Source: an uncultured Ruminococcus sp.
Lineage (GTDB): Bacteria > Bacillota > Clostridia > Oscillospirales > Ruminococcaceae
Length of the DNA: 6,357 nt
NCBI GenBank assembly: GCA_947175005.1
Contig: CAMWLD010000139.1
Location: 1 to 6,357 of the forward strand
Direction of reading: 5' to 3'
Part shown: positions 1 to 4,962 of the stretch, one piece after another
How positions within the stretch are numbered: position 1 is the first letter of the stretch
Layout: each line of letters opens with the position of its first letter
Position numbers and translations under genes: made by a program
Notes under the pieces: generated by a model
Seen by the model: only the letters and a program-made list of their open reading frames with translations
Told to the model about the DNA's origin: nothing
Databases searched by the model: none

Positions 1-170
1 GCAAGCCCAGAGCGCCCCCTCTCCCCCCTGGGAGGTTGTCCCTTTGGACGGCAACATACAGTCGTTTGTAAAGTCAAGCATTTCATAAACAAAGCCACAT
101 TTCATAGTAACAGGCAACTTACAACCACCAACAAATAAACGCATTTCAACAACACATTCACAGTATACAA
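1..170. other. Intergenic region upstream of mutS2, no gene seen
   Basis: I find no open reading frame here with a ribosome binding site and family-like sequence. Two small potential hairpins stand at the left edge: CTCCC/GGGAG (21-25 with 30-34) and GTTGTCC/GGACGGC (35-41 with 46-52, two G-U pairs). Neither is followed by a T-run, so I do not call a terminator. From about 110 to 170 the + strand is rich in A and C and poor in G, which would make an unstructured RNA. The upstream gene, if mutS2 belongs to an operon, lies outside the window. Confidence 0.5.
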
Positions 171-251
171 AAGCCGCCCACGGCATTTGAGTGGGGAAAA
201 AAGCCAATCCCTCGGCGTGTGAGAGGGAAAAGCCCCGCGGCGTTTGAGCGT
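171..251 (+). repeat. Three degenerate hairpin repeats with conserved loop before mutS2
   Basis: Three consecutive copies follow the scheme AAAGCC, 5' arm, nine-base loop, 3' arm. Copy 1 pairs CCCAC (177-181) with GTGGG (191-195) around GGCATTTGA. Copy 2 pairs TCCCTC (208-213) with GAGGGA (223-228) around GGCGTGTGA. Copy 3 pairs CGC (236-238) with GCG (248-250) around GGCGTTTGA. The loop is nearly constant while the stem bases change together on both sides, so pairing seems to be what is kept. The spacing is 32 then 25 nt. The last copy ends about 16 nt before the mutS2 ribosome binding site, so the array probably lies in the mutS2 leader or its promoter region. I do not recognise a named family. 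It could be a dispersed intergenic repeat of the host genome or a regulatory leader. Confidence 0.6.
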
Positions 252-282
252 ATATTGTTGTATATAAAGAAAGGATATGTAT

Positions 283-2673
283 ATGAATAAATATTATAAA
301 ACATTGGAATTACATAAGATAATGGATATGCTGTGCGAGCAGGCATCAAATGAGAGAACAAAGGAAATGGCAGCAGCATTGGAACCGCTGTCGGATATCG
401 AAAAGGTGAAAAAAGAGCTTGAAAAAACCTCCTGCGCTTTCGATCTGTCGGTAAAGTTCGGAACGCCCCCTTTTTACAATTTCAAGGACGTGACAAACTC
501 AATCAAAAGGGCTATGTCGGGAGCAAGCCTTACACTGCGTGAGTTGTTGGATATTGAGCTGATGCTGCGGCAGGTGAGGGGACTTTCCGATTACCGTATC
601 GGCTGCGGTGATGAGGGCAGCTGCCTTGATGAATTTTTTGAGAGTTTATCTCCGAATAAATGGCTTGAAGAAAAGATAAGAAACGCCATACTTTCCGAGG
701 ACGAGATCGCGGACACGGCAAGCACCGAGCTTATGAACATACGCAGAAAAATTGCACGGGCGGGTGTGCGGATAAGAGAAAGTCTGGATAAGATGATACG
801 CTCTGCCGAGGTGCAGAAAAGCCTTATGGAAAGCATTGTAACGGTGCGTGACGGGCGGTATGTTCTCCCCGTTAAGGCGGAGCATAAGGGGAATATAAGA
901 GGTATAGTCCACGCTTCCTCTGCCACGGGTTCAACTCTTTTTATCGAGCCCGAGGCAGTAGTCGAGGCAAATAACGACATAAGGGTCTTGCAGGGGCAGG
1001 AGCAAGAGGAGATCGAAAGGATAATTGCGGAGCTTTCCGCTGACTGTGCCGCCTGCGGAGAAGCTATGATAAGGGATTTTGAAACGTCGGCGGAGCTTAA
1101 TCTGTACTTTGCAAAGTCGGGATTGGGGGCGAAGATGAGGGGATGTGTTCCCGAAATTTCCGAGGACGGGGAGCTGATATTAAAGAAAGCCCGTCACCCG
1201 CTGCTTGACCCGAAAACGGCTGTGCCTGTGGATATTGAGGTGGGCGTGGATTATAATGCCCTTATTGTGACGGGCCCTAACACGGGAGGTAAAACGGTGC
1301 TGCTGAAAACGGCGGGGCTGCTTTCTGCCATGGCAATGTGCGGAATGATGATACCTGCGGGGGACGGCAGCAAAATTTCCGTATTCGATCACATTTTAGT
1401 TGACATAGGGGATATGCAGAGCATTGAGCAGAGCCTTTCCACATTCTCTTCCCACATGGGGAATGTTTCGGATATTCTGAAAAAAGCGGGGGAGCGTTCG
1501 CTTATTCTGCTGGACGAGCTTGGTTCGGGGACAGACCCCGTAGAGGGGGCTGCGCTGGCGGTGGCGCTTATTGAAAATATGCTGCAAAAGGGAAGCAGGC
1601 TGCTGGTCACCACCCATTATCAGGAGCTTAAAATGTTCGCCATTGAAAAAGAAAATGTGGAGAACGCCTCCTGCGAATTTGACATTAACACCTTGCAGCC
1701 CACTTACAGGCTTATTATCGGCTCACCGGGAAAATCCAACGCATTCTATATATCGTCCAGATTGGGTATTCCCGATAATGTTATCGACGAGGCAAAGTCC
1801 ATGGTTTCCGATGAAAACAGGCGGTTTGAGGAGGTTGTGGAGCAGCTGGAGAATGCCAGACGGGAAATGGACAGGCAGGCAAGCGAGCTGCGTGAATTAA
1901 AGGCGGAGCAGGAGCGTTTGATCGAGGAAAACAACAGAGCCAGACAGGAATTTGAGGCGAAAAAGGACGCCGAATTTGAAAAGGCACGGGTGGAGGCTTT
2001 GCGGATAGTGGAAAGCTGCCGTATGCAGTCGGAAAAGCTGCTGGACGAGCTTGCGGACATACGGCGGGAGAACAACAAGGAGAAATTCGAGCAGCGCTCG
2101 TTGGGGGCGAAATCCGCCAGCAAGAATGCCCTTAACAGAATGTTTGACGAGGCAAGCCCCGTGCGCCGCCGTGAAGAGCAGGAATATAAGCCGCCCCGTC
2201 CTTACAAGCAGGGGGACAGGGTATTTGTAACGACCCTGAACCAAAAGGGGATAGTTGCGGGAAAGCCCGACGGCAGCGACAGCCTGTTTGTGCAGGTGGG
2301 GATAATGAAAACAAGGGTAAATGTTTCCGCCTTGCGGCTGATTGAAGAGGAAAAGCCTCAGGCAAAGACGGCGGGACGTAAGCAGGGGGGCGTTTCCAAG
2401 ACAAAGGTCACGGGGAAAATGGAGCGGAAAAGCTCTCTTGAGCTGGACATACGGGGCTGCGCTGTTGATGAGGGGATAATCGAAACCGACAGGTTCATTG
2501 ACAATGCGGTGCTTTCGGGGATCAGCTTTGTGACCATTATCCACGGCAAGGGAACGGGACTTCTGCGGCAGGGCATAAGACAGCACTTAAAGGGTCACCC
2601 GTCGGTCAAAAGCTTCCGCAGCGGCGTTTTCGGCGAGGGCGAGGACGGCGTTACGGTGGCGGAGCTGAAGTGA
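283..2673 (+). CDS. mutS2: MutS2 (Smr-domain MutS family ATPase/endonuclease, ribosome collision factor)
   Basis: Complete MutS2 of 796 residues, close to the usual ~785. The N-terminal half is the MutS2 core/lever region. The ATPase has Walker A GPNTGGKT (331-338) and Walker B with downstream motif LLDELGSGTDP (from 409), followed by the TTHYQELK segment. A Lys/Glu-rich coiled coil covers about 510-625, a KOW-like segment about 640-690, and the C-terminal Smr nuclease domain carries LDIRG (721-725) and HGKGTG (754-759). The MutS1 mismatch-reading domain is absent, as in all MutS2. In Bacillus and Helicobacter relatives MutS2 restrains recombination; in Bacillus it also binds collided ribosomes and splits them or cleaves the mRNA. 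Start choice: an in-frame ATG at 277 sits only one base after the AAAGAAAGGA site (266-275), whereas ATG 283 has a normal 7-base gap, so I prefer 283. No clear promoter or terminator of its own is visible, so it may be part of an operon entering from the left. Confidence 0.97.
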   Translation: MNKYYKTLELHKIMDMLCEQASNERTKEMAAALEPLSDIEKVKKELEKTSCAFDLSVKFGTPPFYNFKDVTNSIKRAMSGASLTLRELLDIELMLRQVRGLSDYRIGCGDEGSCLDEFFESLSPNKWLEEKIRNAILSEDEIADTASTELMNIRRKIARAGVRIRESLDKMIRSAEVQKSLMESIVTVRDGRYVLPVKAEHKGNIRGIVHASSATGSTLFIEPEAVVEANNDIRVLQGQEQEEIERIIAELSADCAACGEAMIRDFETSAELNLYFAKSGLGAKMRGCVPEISEDGELILKKARHPLLDPKTAVPVDIEVGVDYNALIVTGPNTGGKTVLLKTAGLLSAMAMCGMMIPAGDGSKISVFDHILVDIGDMQSIEQSLSTFSSHMGNVSDILKKAGERSLILLDELGSGTDPVEGAALAVALIENMLQKGSRLLVTTHYQELKMFAIEKENVENASCEFDINTLQPTYRLIIGSPGKSNAFYISSRLGIPDNVIDEAKSMVSDENRRFEEVVEQLENARREMDRQASELRELKAEQERLIEENNRARQEFEAKKDAEFEKARVEALRIVESCRMQSEKLLDELADIRRENNKEKFEQRSLGAKSASKNALNRMFDEASPVRRREEQEYKPPRPYKQGDRVFVTTLNQKGIVAGKPDGSDSLFVQVGIMKTRVNVSALRLIEEEKPQAKTAGRKQGGVSKTKVTGKMERKSSLELDIRGCAVDEGIIETDRFIDNAVLSGISFVTIIHGKGTGLLRQGIRQHLKGHPSVKSFRSGVFGEGEDGVTVAELK

Positions 2674-2696
2674 ATTAATAATTAATAATTAATAAT
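2673..2696. repeat. AATTAAT heptanucleotide tandem repeat at the mutS2 stop codon
   Basis: Three exact copies of AATTAAT (2673-2679, 2680-2686, 2687-2693) plus a partial AAT. The first base of the array is the last base of the mutS2 TGA stop. The array is pure A/T in a moderately GC-balanced surrounding. It does not form a terminator with a GC stem. A second, unrelated sequence with the same 7-base period occurs before the ABC-F gene. Confidence 0.85.
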
Positions 2697-2822
2697 GGGT
2701 GTGCGGTTTCGGGATATATGGTCATTGAGGGAAATTTTTGGAGACATAATGGTATTTATTGACAAATTTTTGTCCGCGGTCGGGGGATTTTTGATGAATA
2801 TTACAGAAAAACGCTTGGGGTA

Positions 2823-2851
2823 TGGACTTTTGAAGCGAGATGTGGTATAAT
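2823..2851 (+). promoter_or_regulatory. Extended -10 sigma-A promoter for the lipoprotein gene
   Basis: A perfect -10 box TATAAT (2846-2851) is preceded by TGG, giving the extended -10 TGn motif. A weak -35 box TGGACT (2823-2828, four of six consensus positions) stands 17 bp upstream. Transcription would begin near 2858 and leave a leader of roughly 75-80 nt. That leader contains the inverted repeat TGCTGC-AAT-GCAGCA (2889-2903), a possible small hairpin. No terminator is visible between mutS2 and this promoter, so read-through from mutS2 is also possible. Confidence 0.75.
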
Positions 2852-2935
2852 ATATTGTATTTATTATATTGTTTATGCGGTGCGGAAATGCTGCAATGCA
2901 GCACACTGCTTTAGCCTGTGAAAGGATGAATAAAA

Positions 2936-4420
2936 ATGAAGAAGACGGGTATAAAAAGATTTGCTGCCGGGGCGGTAGCTGCGGTCATGACAATGGGACT
3001 TACCGGCTGCGGCGAGAATACCACCTGGGGGGCGGATATTGACGGGCAGCGTATCCCTGCGGGAGTGCTGATCTATTTTTTGCAGACCTCTTATTATGAC
3101 GCTCAGTCGAAGATGTATGAGCAAAGCTCGGAAAGTTCCGATGATACGGCTGTTTTGGATGTTTACACTGCCGAGATCGAGGGGAAGAACGGCAAGGACT
3201 GGATCTATGACGACGCTACAAAGCAAATGCAGATATATGCTGCTGTGGAGAGCAAGTTTGACGAATACGGTCTTGCTTTGACAGATGAGGAGAAGGAAGC
3301 GGTGCAGCTTTACTGCGATCAGCTTTGGGATAATGCCGAGCAATTTTATAATAAAATGGGCATAAGCCAAAAGTCCTATCAGTCAATTTATCTGAATAAT
3401 ACAAAGCGCAGCAAGCTTTTTGAGCATTTGTATTCCGAGGGGGGCGAATACGGCGTTCCCGACAGCGATATAAAGAGCTATCTTGATGAAAATTATGCTC
3501 TTATCAATTATATTGACATGGAGCTTAGGGACGGCGAGGGCAATCTTCTGAAATCCGACGGCAAGGCCGAGAGAATGGCTATGGCGCAGGAATATGTGGA
3601 GCGGTTCAAAAACGGCGAGGATTTTGACGGACTTAATGCGGAGTATGTGACCTATTATCAGGATTTGCAGGAGGAGGCTGCGGCTAATGCTGCGGCAAAT
3701 GATAACGGTGTCAGCGGTATCAATGGCATTGAAGCCGACGGGGAGGACCTTTTCGGGGGACTGGCAGAGGTGGATATATCCGACGCACAGGCTGCAAATG
3801 CGGGCGACGGTGATGAGATAGCTGCCGACGGTGAGGACGAGACTGCGGAGGACGATGCTGTTTCTGCGGCTGCGGACATTGGCGGCGATGACGGCAATGC
3901 CAACGGTGACAATGCCGAAGTGACAGGGACTTCCGAGACCGATAATGCGGACGGTATCGGCAATGCCGAGAGTGAAGCCGGCGAGACCGACGGCAATGCT
4001 GACGGTACCGAGGGCGAGGACGCTTCCGATAATGCCGAGGGCGGCGAAGAGTTTGATTTGAGCGATTTTGATCTTGACGATCTTATTTCCGTAAACACCG
4101 TTGACAGCAACCGCACGGTCATTGAAAAGGACGGCAGCGTTCCCAATGCGACCGTTTCCGAAAAGGTTTTCGGAGAGATGAAGAACGGGGATATCGAGAT
4201 CATCGAGACCCCCGACGGAGAGCATTATTTCATAGTTTTAAAGTATGACATTTTAGAGGACGAAAGCTATTTTGAGGCAGCAAGGACTTCTCTGCTTTTT
4301 GAAATGAAAGAGGAGGATTACGATTCTGTCATTGACAGCTGGACTGCATTGCAGAATGTGGCTAAGAATGAGGAATCGTATAAGAGATACGACCCGAAGA
4401 ATTTAATTGATAATCAATAA
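2936..4420 (+). CDS. SurA/PrsA-like peptidyl-prolyl isomerase-type lipoprotein with acidic insert
   Basis: A 494-residue exported lipoprotein. The N-terminus has a basic start (MKKTGIKR), a hydrophobic stretch, and a lipobox LTGC with the lipidated Cys at 25, so it should be anchored on the outer face of the membrane. Residues about 30-180 are mostly charged and helical, like the N-terminal chaperone part of SurA/PrsA proteins. Residues about 185-240 (YIDMEL followed later by YVERFKNGEDFDGL) resemble the first half of a parvulin domain. Residues about 388-440 (VFGEMKNGDIEIIETPDG, then HYFIVLKYD) resemble its second half. The usual parvulin SHIL-type histidine is not present, so catalysis is doubtful. 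Between the halves, residues about 245-385 are a low-complexity stretch of Asp, Glu, Ala, Gly and Asn with recurring DNAE/GNAD units. The start is supported by AAAGGA (2921-2926), 9 nt before the ATG. The likely role is folding or handling of secreted proteins; a structural or binding role is also possible. Confidence 0.75.
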   Translation: MKKTGIKRFAAGAVAAVMTMGLTGCGENTTWGADIDGQRIPAGVLIYFLQTSYYDAQSKMYEQSSESSDDTAVLDVYTAEIEGKNGKDWIYDDATKQMQIYAAVESKFDEYGLALTDEEKEAVQLYCDQLWDNAEQFYNKMGISQKSYQSIYLNNTKRSKLFEHLYSEGGEYGVPDSDIKSYLDENYALINYIDMELRDGEGNLLKSDGKAERMAMAQEYVERFKNGEDFDGLNAEYVTYYQDLQEEAAANAAANDNGVSGINGIEADGEDLFGGLAEVDISDAQAANAGDGDEIAADGEDETAEDDAVSAAADIGGDDGNANGDNAEVTGTSETDNADGIGNAESEAGETDGNADGTEGEDASDNAEGGEEFDLSDFDLDDLISVNTVDSNRTVIEKDGSVPNATVSEKVFGEMKNGDIEIIETPDGEHYFIVLKYDILEDESYFEAARTSLLFEMKEEDYDSVIDSWTALQNVAKNEESYKRYDPKNLIDNQ

Positions 4421-4473
4421 TGAGCGCGGCAATGCGATACTGCTTGCCGAATTCGGAAACTTATAATTCTTTG

Positions 4474-4507
4474 ATCCGCAGACTGTTTTGGGTCTGCGGA
4501 TTTTTTT
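4474..4507 (+). terminator. Intrinsic terminator of the lipoprotein gene
   Basis: A perfect 10-bp stem, ATCCGCAGAC (4474-4483) with GTCTGCGGAT (4492-4501), encloses an 8-base loop and runs into seven T residues (4501-4507). It lies about 55 nt after the lipoprotein stop codon and 11 nt before the next -35 box, so it insulates the lipoprotein gene from the downstream unit. A separate 10-bp palindrome CCGAATTCGG (4447-4456) precedes it. Confidence 0.95.
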
Positions 4508-4518
4508 GAGGAAAACAC

Positions 4519-4547
4519 TTGACAAGACGGATTTTTTGTGATATAAT
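4519..4547 (+). promoter_or_regulatory. Perfect consensus sigma-A promoter with extended -10
   Basis: TTGACA (4519-4524) and TATAAT (4542-4547) are both exact and separated by the optimal 17 bp. TGA directly before the -10 supplies the TGn extension. Transcription should begin near 4553-4555. Promoters this close to consensus are typical of stable RNA genes or of genes controlled after initiation, for example by attenuation. It drives the structured leader and, by read-through, the ABC-F gene. Confidence 0.95.
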
Positions 4548-4580
4548 CAAAAATAATTTAAGGAAAGCGAGCGTGAGAAG

Positions 4581-4601
4581 ATGCGTAAATATTCCCTGTA
4601 A
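4581..4601 (+). CDS. Candidate leader peptide MRKYSL
   Basis: A six-codon ORF (ATG to TAA) near the 5' end of the ABC-F leader transcript. It lies wholly within the longest stem of the predicted rod: ATGCG pairs with 4697-4701 and TATTCCC (4590-4596) with 4690-4696. A purine-rich AAGGAAAG (4560-4567) is 13 nt upstream, longer than ideal, and GAGAAG abuts the ATG, so initiation is plausible rather than clear. A ribosome held here would block the stem and free 4686-4694 to pair with the terminator's 3' arm. Short leader ORFs with this job are known upstream of erm and several ABC-F resistance genes. The peptide sequence matches no leader I can name. A GTG at 4573 in another frame has better spacing and opens a 51-codon ORF through the same region. 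Confidence 0.3.
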   Translation: MRKYSL

Positions 4602-4821
4602 GTATTTGCAAGATCGGATAAGTTCCTTTGGCTGCGGTTGTGATTACTGCGGCTTGGTTCTGTGTGTCGGTTTGCAGGTGCTTTTTTGCGGGAATACGCA
4701 TATTTTCACGGCTTTTTTGTCTGCTTGAAATTCGCAGGGCGGAGGCTTTTGCGGTTTCGGGGGATAATTTGGTATGGCAGTGTACTCGTGCACAAATGCA
4801 CTTGTGATTTGCACCTTTCAA

Positions 4822-4857
4822 GGCTGTGGGAATAGGTTTCCCGCAGCCGTTTTGTTT
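4822..4857 (+). terminator. Intrinsic terminator between leader and ABC-F gene (putative attenuator)
   Basis: GGCTGTGGGAA (4822-4832) pairs with TTCCCGCAGCC (4838-4848): 11 pairs including one G-U, with a 5-nt loop, followed by GTTTTGTTT (4849-4857). It stops transcription from the consensus promoter about 105 nt before the ABC-F start codon. No other promoter is evident between it and the ABC-F gene, so expression of that gene seems to require read-through. Confidence 0.85.
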
Positions 4858-4914
4858 ATCGGAAATTCGGAGTGCAGGCATTAGCAGCGACAGGAGACCG
4901 AGCGGGAAACATTC

Positions 4915-4942
4915 TTGCCTCCTGCCTCTTGCTTCTTGCCTC
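4915..4942. repeat. TTGCCTC heptanucleotide tandem repeat before the ABC-F gene
   Basis: Four consecutive heptamers: TTGCCTC, CTGCCTC, TTGCTTC, TTGCCTC. The two middle copies each differ by one base. On the other strand the unit reads GAGGCAA. The array ends 5 nt before the ABC-F ribosome binding site, so it sits in the 5' leader. On the + strand it is pyrimidine-rich and could weakly pair with purine-rich ribosome binding sequences, but I see no specific arrangement. Confidence 0.85.
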
Positions 4943-4962
4943 TGTTAAAGGTGGTGCATATT

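Larger units (their letters stand above)
4554..4857 (+). ncRNA. Structured leader RNA or small RNA upstream of the ABC-F gene
   Basis: The predicted transcript runs from the consensus promoter to the intrinsic terminator, about 300 nt. By hand folding, 4555-4732 form one long imperfect hairpin. Its segments are AATTTAAG (4555-4562) with CTTGAAATT (4724-4732, one bulged G), or alternatively AGGAAAG (4561-4567) with CTTTTTT (4712-4718); 4572-4596 with 4690-4710 (20 pairs, one G-A mismatch, one 4-nt bulge); 4600-4612 with 4671-4683 (13 pairs, four of them G-U); and 4630-4637 with 4647-4654 (8 pairs, three G-U) closing a 9-nt loop. The irregular pairs are G-U in the + sense, as expected of an RNA read from this strand. 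The strand TTGCGGGAA (4686-4694) can alternatively pair with TTCCCGCAG (4838-4846) in the terminator. Two readings remain open: a cis attenuator of the ABC-F gene, or a free-standing rod-shaped RNA of the 6S type. I see no tmRNA, RNase P or SRP RNA signature. Confidence 0.55.

Noticed and set aside
158..379. A 73-residue minus-strand ORF across the mutS2 start.
   Set aside because: No ribosome binding site or recognisable domain. It reads through the hairpin repeats and the 5' end of mutS2.
1897..2586. A 229-residue minus-strand ORF opposite the 3' part of mutS2.
   Set aside because: It is antisense to the conserved coiled-coil, KOW and Smr region of a clearly intact gene.
2761..2774. GACAA/TTGTC hairpin as a possible mutS2 terminator.
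   Set aside because: Only five A/T-rich pairs, no G/C core and no T-run after it.
2759..2787. A perfect TTGACA (2759-2764) as a second promoter for the lipoprotein gene.
   Set aside because: No -10-like sequence at 16-18 bp. The region there is G-rich.
2682..2906. Minus-strand ORFs in the spacer between mutS2 and the lipoprotein gene.
   Set aside because: A/T-rich sequence, no ribosome binding site and no family resemblance. They overlap a good + strand promoter.
3383..4225. A 280-residue minus-strand ORF opposite the lipoprotein gene.
   Set aside because: It mirrors the codon structure of the real gene, especially the repetitive acidic tract, and lacks a ribosome binding site.
4573..4728. 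A 51-codon Cys-rich ORF starting at GTG 4573, with AAGGAAAG at good spacing.
   Set aside because: It runs through both arms of the long RNA stem, resembles no family I know, and its reading is explained by the paired RNA. The 3' part is T-rich low-complexity. I keep it only as an alternative leader ORF.
4519..4728. The same frame extended back to a TTG at 4519.
   Set aside because: That TTG is part of the -35 promoter box and has no ribosome binding site.
4915..4942. The heptamer array as the start of a CRISPR array.
   Set aside because: The copies are contiguous with no spacers, and the unit is only seven bases.
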